Notes: generated by a model not told the origin, from the letters alone. DNA of 64,000 nucleotides from Desulfurobacterium sp. TC5-1 (GCF_000421485.1 NZ_ATXC01000001.1:62001-126000); one strand, 5' to 3'; shown: positions 45,157-56,810, counted from the first letter of the stretch. Numbers and translations: made by a program.

Positions 45157-45177
45157 ACTTCTTAATTGCCAATATTT

Positions 45178-45205
45178 AAAGGGGGGCTTTAAAGCCCCCC
45201 TTTTT
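45178..45205. terminator. Bidirectional intrinsic terminator after rpoC
   Basis: A perfect palindrome is formed by AAAGGGGGGCTTT and AAAGCCCCCCTTT, with T-rich tails on both strands. It lies between the converging rpoC and HD-hydrolase genes and can serve both. Confidence 0.9.
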
Positions 45206-45214
45206 ATTTTTGAT

Positions 45215-46411
45215 TTAGAAAATTTTTACTTCAGGAGGGATGAAAAGCAGAGCTTTTTTGACACGGCGGGATAGTGCTTTAAGAGCATCTGTTGGTGCTA
45301 TGTTTGAAACTTCTTCTATTTTACCGTTCATCTTTACAAGTATCGCGTCAAGTTTTTCCGGTGAATAGTAAGAGTAAGCGACCTTTGAAGGTTCTATTAC
45401 ATCCATATAGTATTCAGGGTCAAAGCCTTCTTTTATCAGTTTTTCTCTTGCTTCAAGTACGATCTGAGGACTTTCTATCTCTATGGCTCTAAAGAAGTAT
45501 CGCTTTACAAATCTTCGGCTTAAGTCTTCAAGCACAGGATCTTTTGATAAAGTAAATTGATACACGGAAGAGATTACAGAAGCGTCAGTTAACATGAAGA
45601 ACTTTTCAACACTTTTTGTCTTTATTGTTTCTTTAAGCAGAGAATCCATTTCAACTGTTGTACCGTTTGACAGCAAGTGCCTGAGCCTTTTTAGCATTTT
45701 TTGTAGAAGAACCTGAGCCGAGATGTTTACAGGGTGAAAATAGACAGTCCAGTACATCTGGTACCTTGACATAACGTACGATTCAAGGGCGTTAAATCCT
45801 TTGTAATTCCAGACGAGGTTGTTATCTTCAATCTCAATAGATGCAAGTATCCTGTTAACGTCAACCTTTCCAAAGCTTACGCCTGTATGGAAGGCGTCCC
45901 TCCTTAAGTAGTCAAGTCTGTCACAATCAAGTTGGCTTGAGATAAGCTGGTGTCCAAAAGGAATCGCGAACTCCTTTTTTATTATCTTTTTTACATTTTT
46001 AACGGTTAAACTTTCTACGGCACCTTCTGATTCGAGCATTTCAAGTGCTTTTAATGTTAGTTCTTCGTGACTGTAAGGGATTATTTTTTTCTCAAGGGCG
46101 TGGGAGTAGGGAGAGTGGCCAAGGTCGTGAGTTAGAGCTGCGATTTTTATGTTGAATTTTAAACTTTCATCAACAGAGTAGCCTTTCTTTTCTAAAAAGC
46201 CAAAAGCTTTTGTTACGAGCCAGTAAACGCCTAATGAATGTTGAAAACGGGTATGTTCCGCACCGGGATAGACAAAGTAGCAGGGACCAAGTTGTCTTAT
46301 GTATCTTAAGCGTTGCATGAGAGGAGAGTTTATGATTTTTTCTCCTGTTCCCCCTTTTTCTATCATTACAAATTCATCGTAAACAGGATCCATAAAGAGC
46401 TTGTATTTCAT
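45215..46411 (-). CDS. HD-domain phosphohydrolase (dGTPase-like)
   Basis: A 398-residue protein of the dGTP triphosphohydrolase-like HD family. PGAEHTRFQHSLGVYWL supplies the first metal His, ALTHDLGHSPYSHALE the HD motif, and SSQLDCDRLDYLRRD the distal Asp. The order H...HD...D is that of the family known from thermophiles (COG1078). These enzymes hydrolyse nucleoside triphosphates, often dNTPs; the exact substrate is unknown here. It is convergent with rpoC and transcribed alone or after the fur-like gene, from which it is separated by about 90 bases that include a terminator. Confidence 0.87.
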   Translation of the reverse strand: MKYKLFMDPVYDEFVMIEKGGTGEKIINSPLMQRLRYIRQLGPCYFVYPGAEHTRFQHSLGVYWLVTKAFGFLEKKGYSVDESLKFNIKIAALTHDLGHSPYSHALEKKIIPYSHEELTLKALEMLESEGAVESLTVKNVKKIIKKEFAIPFGHQLISSQLDCDRLDYLRRDAFHTGVSFGKVDVNRILASIEIEDNNLVWNYKGFNALESYVMSRYQMYWTVYFHPVNISAQVLLQKMLKRLRHLLSNGTTVEMDSLLKETIKTKSVEKFFMLTDASVISSVYQFTLSKDPVLEDLSRRFVKRYFFRAIEIESPQIVLEAREKLIKEGFDPEYYMDVIEPSKVAYSYYSPEKLDAILVKMNGKIEEVSNIAPTDALKALSRRVKKALLFIPPEVKIF

Positions 46412-46471
46412 TTTTTCACCTTGAGAAAATTTCCTGAGGTAATTCTATCAAATGAAGAGGAGGGGTGGGTT

Positions 46472-46506
46472 AAATTTAAAAGTGGTGCGGTAGCACCGCA
46501 CCACTT
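46472..46506 (-). terminator. Terminator of the fur-family gene
   Basis: On the minus strand AAGTGGTGCGG and CCGCACCACTT form an 11-pair perfect stem (46480-46490 with 46496-46506) with a five-base loop, followed by TTTTAAATTTAA. The stem overlaps the stop codon of the fur-family gene. Confidence 0.8.
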
Positions 46507-46930
46507 AGTTCTGACATTTATCGCAGACACCGTAGTAGATTACTTCGCACTTTTCAACGCTGAAATTGTATTTTTTGAGTTTTTCCATTTCTACATTTAC
46601 ATCACAGTCTATATCCACCACTCTTCCACACATTTTACAGATAAAGTGGCTGTGGGGCGTTATCTTTCCATCGAATCTTGCAACGCCGTTAACAGTTGCA
46701 ACTTTCACTGCAAGACCTGCATTTTCAAGGCTTGTTAGTGTCCTATACACTGTAGCGAGGGATATTCCTGCGAATTTCCCTTTAAGGGCATCGTAGATAT
46801 CTTCTGCTGACGGATGGTCGTGTCTGCTTATGAGCTCTCTGTAAATTGCCACCCTCTGGGGTGTAATTTTCATACCTTTCGAGCGGGCGATTTTCTTGAA
46901 ATTTTCAACCATGGTTTCTATATTTTTCAT
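46505..46930 (-). CDS. Fur-family regulator (PerR-like)
   Basis: The 141-residue protein has the Fur winged helix (ITPQRVAIYRELISRHDHPSAEDIY, ISLATVYRTLTSLENAGLAV), a metal-sensing segment (HSHFICKMCGRVVDIDC) and the structural Zn site made by two CxxC pairs, CKMC and CDKC. Lacking the HHH-rich element typical of iron-sensing Fur and having the compact form, it looks more like PerR (peroxide) than Fur, but this is a judgement from pattern only. It is divergent from the 97-residue membrane protein gene, with repeats in the shared regulatory gap. Confidence 0.88.
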   Translation of the reverse strand: MKNIETMVENFKKIARSKGMKITPQRVAIYRELISRHDHPSAEDIYDALKGKFAGISLATVYRTLTSLENAGLAVKVATVNGVARFDGKITPHSHFICKMCGRVVDIDCDVNVEMEKLKKYNFSVEKCEVIYYGVCDKCQN

Positions 46931-47057
46931 TGGATGCTCCTTTTATCTAAAGAGGTTTATACTAAAATTACAACAACAGCAAGTTGCGGCCTGCCAGACC
47001 TGATAAATAATATAACTTTTAATTCTGTAAGTCAATACTTGTTGCTAATATGTAACA

Positions 47058-47127
47058 TTAACCATTCGTAAGTTGTGACTAATCATAACCATTTGCAAGT
47101 AGTTTTCCACATTATAAATATAATAAG
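47058..47127. repeat. Direct repeats and a palindrome in the fur-family/membrane-protein divergent gap
   Basis: The 15-base element TAACCATTYGYAAGT occurs at 47058-47072 and 47085-47099, spaced 27 bases (start to start). Nearby ATTATA-AA-TATAAT (about 47111-47124) is an AT-rich palindrome similar to Fur/PerR boxes. Either could be an operator in the 235-base gap between the divergent genes. Nothing else in the gap (46931-47165) looks like a gene. Confidence 0.5.
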
Positions 47128-47165
47128 TGGTACAATATTGACAAGATGCGTAAGGGAGAGGTGTT

Positions 47166-47459
47166 ATGAGTGCTGAGTCTGTTTCTTTAGTTATTATAGC
47201 AGTATGTATGGTCGTTATCACTATTTCAATCGTTGTTATGGCACTTGGTGTTTATTCTTTTCTCAAAAATTTAAGTGAATTCCTTGAAAGGACAGAACCT
47301 GAAGTTTCAGAAGTGGCTGATACTGTTAAGGGTACTGTTGATGTTGTTAAAGAGACGGTAGAGTCTTTAAGGGATACGGTTAATTCTTTTGTTGAAACAT
47401 TTAATGCTGTCTTTTCTGTTTTAAGATTGTTCAGTAATAGAAAGAAAAAGAAAAAGTGA
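47166..47459 (+). CDS. Small membrane protein with cytoplasmic coiled coil (DUF948-like)
   Basis: A 97-residue protein with one membrane helix at about residues 8-32 (SLVIIAVCMVVITISIVVMA), then a heptad-patterned region (VSEVADTVKGTVDVVKETVESLRDTV) and a Lys-rich C-terminus. The layout matches YtxG/DUF948 proteins, of general-stress or envelope type, but without a strong match. GGGAGAGG precedes the ATG. It faces the convergent gyrB gene with a shared terminator. Confidence 0.72.
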   Translation: MSAESVSLVIIAVCMVVITISIVVMALGVYSFLKNLSEFLERTEPEVSEVADTVKGTVDVVKETVESLRDTVNSFVETFNAVFSVLRLFSNRKKKKK

Positions 47460-47473
47460 GCATAGCGCTCACT

Positions 47474-47475
<2 letters not shown>
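47446..47475 (-). terminator. Intrinsic terminator of gyrB
   Basis: On the minus strand AAAGTGAGC and GCTCACTTT (arms at 47467-47475 and 47453-47461) form a stem, followed by TTTTCTTTTTC within the end of the small membrane protein gene. It lies right at the gyrB stop and may also stop readthrough from the plus strand. Confidence 0.75.
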
Positions 47476-49885
<2,410 letters not shown>

Positions 49886-49983
49886 TTAATCCTCCTGGGA
49901 CGGTAAAGCGGTACTAAAGTGGCAAAACACCTTTATTTTGAACGATTTATTATACCACTTTGGAAAAAGGAAGGAGAGAGAAA

Positions 49984-50060
49984 TGGTGCCGGCGAAGGGA
50001 TTCGAACCCTTGACCTGGGCATTACGAGTGCCCCGCTCTGGCCATCTGAGCTACGCCGGC
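49984..50060 (-). tRNA. tRNA-Thr (anticodon CGU)
   Basis: The minus-strand sequence folds as a 77-base tRNA including the encoded CCA. The acceptor stem pairs GCCGGCG with CGCCGGC; the D-arm GCTC...GAGC, anticodon stem GGGCA/TGCCC with loop CTCGTAA, and T-arm with GGTTCGAATCC are all present. Anticodon CGU decodes ACG threonine codons. It is single and not in a cluster; a discriminator A precedes the CCA. Confidence 0.95.
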
Positions 50061-50084
50061 ACTTGTCGGGCAGCGGCTATTATA

Positions 50085-51308
50085 TCAAACAATTAGCTGC
50101 CACAGCATTATGAAAGTGCAAACAAGCGCCACGATAAATGTTATTAAACAAAATATATTATTGAAAAATGTGTTTGTGAAGTTTCCCATTATTTTTTTGT
50201 TGTTCGCTACAATTGCTATGACGGCAACTAAAAAGGGCAGAAGAATTCCGTCTAATATCTGGCTGTAATAGAGGGCATCAACCGCTGACATTGGGGAAAG
50301 GTTAATAATGTCTCCCAGGAGCAGGGAGCCCAAAAAGACGATGTAAAATCCCTTTGCACCGCTTATCTTCTCTTCGAATCCTTCCCGCCATCCGAAAAGG
50401 TCTGCTATTGCGTATGCTGAAGAGCCTGCAAGAACAGGTATTGCAAGGAAACCGGCGGCGGTTATTCCAATTGAGAAAAGTGCAAACGAGAAATTGCCTG
50501 CAACAGGTTTTATGGCTATTGCGGCTTCTTTTATCGTCGAAACGGGAATGCGGTATTTAAACAGCGTGTAAGCGGCAGCAACAATGATAAAGTAAGCAAC
50601 TAAGTTTGAATAGACCATTCCAGCAACTGTGTCAAACGTTGCATCTTCTATCTGAATGACCGTTTTGTGTTCTATCTTTTCTTCCGTTGCCTGCCAGAAC
50701 ATCATGTAAGGTGATATTGTTGTGCCGAGGAGTCCTAAAGCGGCCATAAAAAAGGTTGCCGACAGTTTTATGTGAGGAATAAAAGTATTAATTATGAGAG
50801 TTCCAATATCAGGTTTGCACTTTATCGCAGAAAATATGTAAACGGAAAGTATGGCTGTCAGGAAAACCAGGATCTTTTTGATTGTTCTGTAGGTTTTGAA
50901 AATTACAAGGTATCCTATCAGAAGGTTTATAGGTATTAACCAGTATATTGCATGAATTCCTGTTACGATTTCAAATATCTGTGCAACCGCTTCCATATCA
51001 GCGGCTATTGTGAAAAGGTTTGCTATGAGCAGTAGCGATATGACAATTGTTGCCGTTTTCTTCGTGTAAAAAGTTTTTAAGACTTCGGAAAGACTCTTTT
51101 CTGTTACTATTGCTATCCTTGCGACGGAATCCTGAACGGCTATCATCATAGGCGTTGAAAGAACCATAAGCCAGAGCTGATGAAGTCCGGTGGTAGCACC
51201 TATCATCGTGTAGGTTACTATTCCGGCTGGGTCGTTGTCTGCTCCTCCCGTTATTATGCCAGGTCCGAAATTTTTTATTCGTTTTTTTACTTTCTGGTAG
51301 TTTTCCAT
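50085..51308 (-). CDS. NRAMP-family-related metal ion transporter
   Basis: A 407-residue protein with about 11 membrane segments in the NRAMP/MntH fold. The first helix has GADNDPAGIVTY where classical NRAMPs have DPGN, and helix 6 has SPYMMFWQ where classical ones have the MPHN-type metal-binding Met. Both metal-binding motifs are therefore altered, which recalls the NRAMP-related Mg2+ transporters (NRMT) rather than Mn2+/Fe2+ carriers. That is a motif-based inference. It is divergent from truD and downstream of tRNA-Thr with no operon partner. Confidence 0.8.
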   Translation of the reverse strand: MENYQKVKKRIKNFGPGIITGGADNDPAGIVTYTMIGATTGLHQLWLMVLSTPMMIAVQDSVARIAIVTEKSLSEVLKTFYTKKTATIVISLLLIANLFTIAADMEAVAQIFEIVTGIHAIYWLIPINLLIGYLVIFKTYRTIKKILVFLTAILSVYIFSAIKCKPDIGTLIINTFIPHIKLSATFFMAALGLLGTTISPYMMFWQATEEKIEHKTVIQIEDATFDTVAGMVYSNLVAYFIIVAAAYTLFKYRIPVSTIKEAAIAIKPVAGNFSFALFSIGITAAGFLAIPVLAGSSAYAIADLFGWREGFEEKISGAKGFYIVFLGSLLLGDIINLSPMSAVDALYYSQILDGILLPFLVAVIAIVANNKKIMGNFTNTFFNNIFCLITFIVALVCTFIMLWQLIV

Positions 51309-51385
51309 TATTCACCTGCCGACTTTTCCTTATGTTTAATATTGTTCCATTTTTTGTCGATGAAAGGTATATTCTGGAGGCAGAA

Positions 51386-52468
51386 TTGGCAAAGATTAAA
51401 ACAAGGCCTGAAGATTTTAAGGTCAGGGAGATTCTTAAAAAGGGATTTCTGAAAGGAAAGGGTTATCGTATCTATTCTCTCTGGAAAAGGAGATTAGAGA
51501 CGGAAGAGGCTGTTAAAAGGATTGCTAAAGTTTCAAATGTTCCTGTTAAGCTTATAGGCTACGGAGGATTAAAGGATAAAAATGCTGTTACCGTTCAGTT
51601 TATCTCTGTGCCGGAAAGGTTTAAGCTGAAAGAAGTTAAAGAAAAGAATTTGAAGGTAAAGTTCAAAGGATTTTCAGGCAAAGGGATTACACCTGCCGCC
51701 GTTGAGGGAAACAGTTTTGAAATTGTCGTTAGAGAGCCGCTTCGCTATCCTGAAAGGATCGACGTTTTAGAGACGCTTGGGATTCCCGGTTACTACGGTG
51801 AGCAGCGGTTTACGCCTGTTCGTGGTGGTCAGTTTTTTGTTTCATACCTTGCCTCTGATGATTTTGAAGGTGCGCTTCTTTATCTTTTTACACCGGCTGG
51901 CTGGGAGAGTTCAAGAAGCCGAAAGGCAAAGAGGGCTTTCGTTGCTAAAAGGTTTAAGGAGGCTGCACGGCTTTTTTCAGGTTGGCGGAGGGAGGTTGCC
52001 CTTTTTCTTGATAGGTGTAATGATTTTAAAAAAGCCCTTTCCTTTGTCCCGCGAAAAGAGATTGAATTTCAGTTTAACGTCTTTCAGAGTTATCTTTTCA
52101 ATAAGTATCTTCGGTTTCTTATTAATGAAAAAACAGGGGAGAAGGTTGTTTTTAAGTATAAAGTTGGCGAAATGGTTTTTCCTCTTGAGAATATAGAACT
52201 TCCGGAGAAAATTCCTGTTTTTCATCCTGAAGATTGGACTTTGTATGTTCCTTTTCTGGAAGATATTGGTCTGGAACTGGAACGGCTAAAAGAGTTTTCT
52301 GACTTTTTTCACCGTTTTGAGAGAGAGACGGTTGTGCCTGTGAAAGGTTTTAAACTGCAGCAGATTTCAGAAGGTGTTGTTCTCAGGTTTACGCTTCCTT
52401 CAGGTCACTACGCTACAAATGTTGTAAGGTTTCTTTTTGATGCCGTGAGGAAGAAAAAAATAGGTTAG
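51386..52468 (+). CDS. truD: tRNA pseudouridine synthase TruD
   Basis: The TruD family landmarks are present: RPEDFKVREI at the N-terminus, GGLKDKNAVTVQF with the catalytic Asp, YYGEQRFTPVR, and FNVFQSYLFNKYLR. TruD makes pseudouridine-13 in tRNA(Glu). I chose a TTG at 51386 because GGAGG lies six bases upstream and the protein then starts close to the family core (MAKIKTRPEDF). An ATG at 51332 is in frame but has no ribosome-binding site. The predicted product has 360 residues. The family is patchy in bacteria and common in archaea. Confidence 0.85.
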   Translation: MAKIKTRPEDFKVREILKKGFLKGKGYRIYSLWKRRLETEEAVKRIAKVSNVPVKLIGYGGLKDKNAVTVQFISVPERFKLKEVKEKNLKVKFKGFSGKGITPAAVEGNSFEIVVREPLRYPERIDVLETLGIPGYYGEQRFTPVRGGQFFVSYLASDDFEGALLYLFTPAGWESSRSRKAKRAFVAKRFKEAARLFSGWRREVALFLDRCNDFKKALSFVPRKEIEFQFNVFQSYLFNKYLRFLINEKTGEKVVFKYKVGEMVFPLENIELPEKIPVFHPEDWTLYVPFLEDIGLELERLKEFSDFFHRFERETVVPVKGFKLQQISEGVVLRFTLPSGHYATNVVRFLFDAVRKKKIG

Positions 52469-52502
52469 AATATTAATCGTTATCTTTAAATGGAGGTTGG
52501 GC

Positions 52503-53177
52503 ATGAAGGCACTTTTTGTTAAGAACATAGAGATTGAAGGACCCGGAACACTTGCGCCGCTTTTTGAGAGAAAAGGGGTAAAGGTTGAAACTATTGATGC
52601 TTTTCGCGGCGAGACGGTGGATTCGGTTGACGATTATGAGTTTATAACAATATTAGGCGGTCCTATGGGGGTTTATGAGGCTGATAAGTATCCTTTCCTT
52701 AACAGTGAGTTTAAGCTGGTTGAGGAGGCTATAAAGAAAAACAAAAGGGTTGTTGGAATATGCCTTGGCGCCCAGATAATAGCACACGTTTTAGGTGCCA
52801 GAGTTTACAAAGGTGAGATGGGAAAAGAGATAGGGTGGTACGAACTCTATCCTCAGAATGAGTTCGAATTTTTGTACAGGCACAAGATGGAAGTTTTTGA
52901 GTGGCACGGCGACACGTTTGACCTGCCTGAAGGGGCAACAAAGCTTGCTTCAACGCCTCTCTATCCAAATCAGGCTTTCAGATTAAATAGAGCTGTTGGC
53001 CTTCAGTACCACATAGAGGTTACGAAGGAAGATATAGAAAAGTGGATTGGCGCATACAGGGAAGAGGTTGTTTCAGAAGGTTTAACGCCTGAACAGATAC
53101 TTGGCAATGACGATAAGAAGTGGGAAATGCTTAAAGTCTATTCTTCCGTCTTTGTTGAGTTTTTATTCAAGATTTGA
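52503..53177 (+). CDS. Class I glutamine amidotransferase (GMP synthase-like)
   Basis: A 224-residue protein with the GATase triad: nucleophile Cys in GICLGAQIIAHVLG, and His and Glu in LQYHIEVTKED. FEWHGDTFDLPEGATKLAST is typical of the GuaA-like stand-alone amidotransferases. It would release ammonia from glutamine for an unidentified partner; alternatively it may act as a gamma-glutamyl hydrolase-type enzyme. The ATG at 52503 is preferred over an in-frame TTG six bases before. It converges on the FtsB-like gene with a 40-base overlap of the two 3' ends. Confidence 0.85.
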   Translation: MKALFVKNIEIEGPGTLAPLFERKGVKVETIDAFRGETVDSVDDYEFITILGGPMGVYEADKYPFLNSEFKLVEEAIKKNKRVVGICLGAQIIAHVLGARVYKGEMGKEIGWYELYPQNEFEFLYRHKMEVFEWHGDTFDLPEGATKLASTPLYPNQAFRLNRAVGLQYHIEVTKEDIEKWIGAYREEVVSEGLTPEQILGNDDKKWEMLKVYSSVFVEFLFKI

Positions 53178-53482
53178 ATTTTCGGGTGTTTTTTTGTTAC
53201 AAAGAGGAAGGTTTCTTCGCCTTCCTTCCCTTTTACGAGCATTTCTCTTGCTAACTTTTCGTAGTAGAATTTGCGATTTTTCTCTATGGCTTTTATCCTT
53301 TCGCTTAAAATTTCAACTTTTGTGTTCCAGTAGTTTTTTTCCTCCTGCAGTTTCTGATAGTTTTCCTGCAGTTCACCAAGCGTTTTTAAGGAGTTTTCGC
53401 CAAAGAAATAGCTGTAAAAATAAAAGGGCAGGAAAACCACCCACCCAATGATTAAAAGCTTACTCAGTTTCTTCTGTATCAA
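53138..53482 (-). CDS. FtsB/DivIC-like membrane coiled-coil protein
   Basis: From a TTG at 53482 (AAGAGGT four bases upstream) the product has 114 residues: one membrane helix (LLIIGWVVFLPFYFYSYFF), then a heptad coiled coil (LGELQENYQKLQEEKNYWN) and a tail with KGKEGEETFLFV, where FtsB/DivIC proteins typically have RPGE. An ATG at 53533 would extend it 17 residues but further into the upstream gene. Such proteins form a trimer with FtsL and FtsQ at the division site. Its 5' end overlaps the DUF507-like gene, and its 3' end overlaps the amidotransferase gene on the other strand. Confidence 0.72.
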   Translation of the reverse strand: MIQKKLSKLLIIGWVVFLPFYFYSYFFGENSLKTLGELQENYQKLQEEKNYWNTKVEILSERIKAIEKNRKFYYEKLAREMLVKGKEGEETFLFVTKKHPKIQILNKNSTKTEE

Positions 53483-54038
53483 GGAGACCTCTTGATATAA
53501 GTTCTTCTTCGTAGAATTTTCTGTATAGGGCAAACCACTCCGGTGTGCCTTCAGGTATCGGCTTTGACATGGACTCTATCTTGTGTTTTGCAGCCTGATC
53601 AACTTCTTTTTTGAGCTGAGCTATCGTGTTAAATGCTTTTACTATTTCCTGTCTGATGATGCCCCTTTCCTGTGTGTAGTCTATTTCATCGTCAGTTAAA
53701 ATAAATTTGAGGATTTTTCCTGCAAGGTAGTTTGCCTTTTCTCTGCTGAATATGCTACCTGCTGCGGGAATACCTCTTTCCTTTGCCAGTTTCTCTTTTA
53801 TGAGCTTGCGTGCCTTGAAAAACGGGATACCTCTGTACATGATCTCGTCCGAATTTTCCTGCAGGATTCTTTCCGCCTCTTCTTCTAACTCTTTCTCAAC
53901 CTTGTATTCATTGATGATGATTTCAAGGACTTTATTTTTAAAATAGTTCTTGTCGTCAACGATTATGTAGTCCTTTCCAACAAGGTTTTTCGTTATCTCG
54001 TTTACAAGGAGTTGCACGAACTTACCGCCCTTCTGCAT
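53460..54038 (-). CDS. DUF507-like protein with two repeats
   Basis: A 192-residue helical, charged protein. The halves around residues 10-90 (LVNEITKNLVGKD, then EEEAERILQENSDE) and 105-190 (LAGKILKFILTDDEID, then EIVKAFN) look like a tandem copy of the DUF507 motif known from Aquificota, where it occurs as one or two genes. Function is unknown. It starts 17 bases inside the end of the TPR gene and overlaps the FtsB-like gene, so the three form an operon. A more distal start is possible; the start here has no perfect ribosome-binding site. Confidence 0.7.
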   Translation of the reverse strand: MQKGGKFVQLLVNEITKNLVGKDYIIVDDKNYFKNKVLEIIINEYKVEKELEEEAERILQENSDEIMYRGIPFFKARKLIKEKLAKERGIPAAGSIFSREKANYLAGKILKFILTDDEIDYTQERGIIRQEIVKAFNTIAQLKKEVDQAAKHKIESMSKPIPEGTPEWFALYRKFYEEELISRGLLDTEETE

Positions 54039-56763
54039 TAACGCCTCCTTTCATCTTTTTCTCAATTTCCTTAATCTTTTCAAGGGCTTTTATCCCTTCC
54101 GGTGATTGCCCTTTAATTTTAACCACTTTCTTTAACAACTTCAAAGCCTGCTGGTAGCTTCCCCTGTCTTCAAGTATGGAAGCTGCCCTGTAAAGGGCTG
54201 TTGAAGTCCAGGGTTCTACGCCGACTTCGTAATATATTTTAAGGTAGTCCATCAGCGCCTTTTCACGGTTTCCCGTTTCCTCCTCCACAGATGCAAGCCA
54301 GAAAAGGGATTCTGCCTTCTGTTCCTTTTTCTTTGCCTTTTTGTTTGCCTCTTTCAACAGTTCAATAGCCTCTTTTTTCTTCCCTTTTTTGTCGAGGAAC
54401 AGTGCAAGGTTGACAAGGTCATCATAATCAATTTCTGAGAGGTGTCCCGATTTTACTATGTAGTTTAGAAGTTCCATTGCCTTTTCTTCGTTTCCTGCAA
54501 GTTTGTATAAAGATGCAAGGGTGGCAGCGAATTTCACCCTGTCTTCTTCTGGAATGTTTTCAATGTTTGCAACAGCCTTTCCAGCGTTGAGTGCATCAAG
54601 GAGTCTTCCTTCTTTGTAGTAAACTTCAGTCAGGAGGTAGTTCTTTATGTCTTTCTCTTTCTGCCCCTTGTCCGGAATGAGGTTTATGTCCCTTACCGCT
54701 CTTTTGTAGTTTTTAAGCTTCATGTCTATTTCGACCATTTTAGTTGCTACGGATGTTCTTATTTCAGGGTCTGTCGTTCTTTCAGCCGCCAGTTTGTAAA
54801 GTCCGTAAGCTTTCAGGATACCTTTTGCTTCATAGTAGTCATTTGCCTTTTCAACGATTGAGTTTATGTCCGATATGTCGTTTTCAGGGTTGTAGGCTAT
54901 GAATTCAGGATTATTTAGGAGAAGACTGTCAAACTGTCCGGATCGGTAAGCGTCGTACTCTTCCATCTTCTCTGCAAAGTTGGCCGTTTCAGGATTTTCA
55001 GCGACGGCTTTAAGAAGTGAAAGGTAGTAAAACCGTCTGCTTGGGCTTTTTTCCATCGTTGCAAGTTTGTAAAGGATCGCCTCTCTTGCCATTCCTGTTG
55101 TTTTGTATATCAGTTTTTTCATAAGGTTTTTGTTGCCTGTTAAAACGGCTAACATAGCTGCTGTTAGTGGTTCTTCCGGTGGTGGCACTTTTTTCAGGTA
55201 GGATGTTTTCTTTAAGCCTGCAGCTAAGTAGCAGAGTCTTCCATAGTTTATTTCTGGAAAGAGCCTGCTGTTGTTTAATTTCGCCTTTAAGTATTCAAAT
55301 GCAGTTCGTTTTTTCCCGCCGTAAAATTCTGAAAGGATAAAAAAGTGAAAAGCTTCGTCATCTTTGCTTATTATAGGCTTTAACGTTATGGTGGCTTTTT
55401 TGTAGTTACCTTCGTAATAATAGGCTTTGCCTAAAAGTTTCCTTGCTTCTGTGCTTTCTATCTTGAATTGCTCTATTCCGTATTCAAGAAGCTTTGCAGC
55501 TGCATCAAAGTTTCCCTTTAGTATCAAGGATTTTGCGTAAGGAATTATGGATGCACGGTAGTAGGATGTGTTCTGAAAATTGTTTGCTATTTCTGAGTAG
55601 AGCATGTTTCCCATGTCTTTGTTTATTACGGCTATTTTACCTAACAGATAGAGCGTTCTTGGTGTTAAATAGATGCTTTTCCTTGAGGTTAGTGCCTGCT
55701 TAAGGTGGCTGAACGCTTTGTCGAAATCCCCTCTCTCAAAGAAAAACATGCCTGCGTCGTGGTTGTTTATCCCTTTTACATTTTCGTCTGCCGATGGTGC
55801 GAATGTGAAAAGGAGTGCCCGATAGTAGTATTCCGGATAGAATTTTTTAATTTCTTCAGGATTTATTTTTCCCTCTATGAAGTTTACTGCTGCTTTGAGA
55901 CTTTCAGGCATTGAGGGTTTTTGAATGTTCATATCCAATTCTTTAAATGCTTCTCTCTTCTTCCCTGACTTAAAGTATGCCCACGCTCTTAAAAACTTAG
56001 CTTCTTTTGTTTTCAGGTTTCTGGCAAGTTTAAGGGCTGTTTTATAGTTGCCTTTGAGGTAATAAACCTTTGCCATTTCAAATAGGATTTCTGAATTTTT
56101 CTCTTTTTTATAGAGTTTTTTGAGCCTTATAAGTGCGTCGTCGTATCTTTTCTGTCTTTCAAGATACCTTATGTACGGAAGTTCAAACGTTTTTCCTTTT
56201 AACCAGTCGCCGTAGTTTGCAAATATGTAGTCGGTTATTTCCTGTTTTTTGTTTCTTATTGCTTCTTCTGCAAATGTTTCAAGAAATCCACTGTCTGATA
56301 ATGCACCTTTAACGTCTATCCTTTTTCTTCCCAATGTGAGGATATAGAACTTTTCATCCGTTGAAAGGGGAGCTTTTGAGAGAACTTTCAGAAAGTCTAT
56401 TTTCTCTTTTACGGGAAGTGACAGGAATGAAGTTTCATTGAAAACATCCTTCAATTTTTTTCCTTCACTGATGTTTACAAATGTTGATAGACCTAAGTAG
56501 TATCCCTTTTTGTATGTGGGGTATCTCTCTTTCCATATTTTGAGAAGTTTTTTCAGGGAGTTTATATCTTTTGTTTTTAAAAATGTTTCTGCCATCGGAA
56601 TGAGATATGGTTTTATGGTTTTAGGCGGTGATGTCAGTACCTGGGAAAATGTCTGGTCTGCTAAGTCGTACATACCGTCTTTGTATAGTTTCAGACCGAA
56701 ATTTATATCTGCTGCATTGGCGGTTACTGCTAAAAGTAGAGAGGCTATGAGGATTTTTTTCAT
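54022..56763 (-). CDS. Large exported TPR-repeat protein
   Basis: A 913-residue protein with a clear signal peptide ([20 protein letters not shown]), then many TPR-like helical repeats (for example [67 protein letters not shown]). It would lie in the periplasm or on the outer membrane and serve as a protein-binding scaffold; large TPR proteins in Aquificota are often tied to envelope or secretion functions. No catalytic motif is visible. It leads the TPR-DUF507-FtsB-like operon and is divergent from uvrB. Confidence 0.85.
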   Translation of the reverse strand: MKKILIASLLLAVTANAADINFGLKLYKDGMYDLADQTFSQVLTSPPKTIKPYLIPMAETFLKTKDINSLKKLLKIWKERYPTYKKGYYLGLSTFVNISEGKKLKDVFNETSFLSLPVKEKIDFLKVLSKAPLSTDEKFYILTLGRKRIDVKGALSDSGFLETFAEEAIRNKKQEITDYIFANYGDWLKGKTFELPYIRYLERQKRYDDALIRLKKLYKKEKNSEILFEMAKVYYLKGNYKTALKLARNLKTKEAKFLRAWAYFKSGKKREAFKELDMNIQKPSMPESLKAAVNFIEGKINPEEIKKFYPEYYYRALLFTFAPSADENVKGINNHDAGMFFFERGDFDKAFSHLKQALTSRKSIYLTPRTLYLLGKIAVINKDMGNMLYSEIANNFQNTSYYRASIIPYAKSLILKGNFDAAAKLLEYGIEQFKIESTEARKLLGKAYYYEGNYKKATITLKPIISKDDEAFHFFILSEFYGGKKRTAFEYLKAKLNNSRLFPEINYGRLCYLAAGLKKTSYLKKVPPPEEPLTAAMLAVLTGNKNLMKKLIYKTTGMAREAILYKLATMEKSPSRRFYYLSLLKAVAENPETANFAEKMEEYDAYRSGQFDSLLLNNPEFIAYNPENDISDINSIVEKANDYYEAKGILKAYGLYKLAAERTTDPEIRTSVATKMVEIDMKLKNYKRAVRDINLIPDKGQKEKDIKNYLLTEVYYKEGRLLDALNAGKAVANIENIPEEDRVKFAATLASLYKLAGNEEKAMELLNYIVKSGHLSEIDYDDLVNLALFLDKKGKKKEAIELLKEANKKAKKKEQKAESLFWLASVEEETGNREKALMDYLKIYYEVGVEPWTSTALYRAASILEDRGSYQQALKLLKKVVKIKGQSPEGIKALEKIKEIEKKMKGGVNAEGR

Positions 56764-56810
56764 CTCTTTGTCTCCATGTCTGTGTTCATCGGTATAAATT
56801 ATACTCTACC

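Noticed and set aside
49919-50113. Plus-strand frame across the tRNA-Thr gene
   Set aside because: It covers the complement of a clear tRNA gene, so coding is implausible.
51332-51385. Longer truD start at the ATG at 51332
   Set aside because: No ribosome-binding site precedes it, the extra 18 residues do not fit TruD, and a TTG at 51386 has GGAGG at the right distance.
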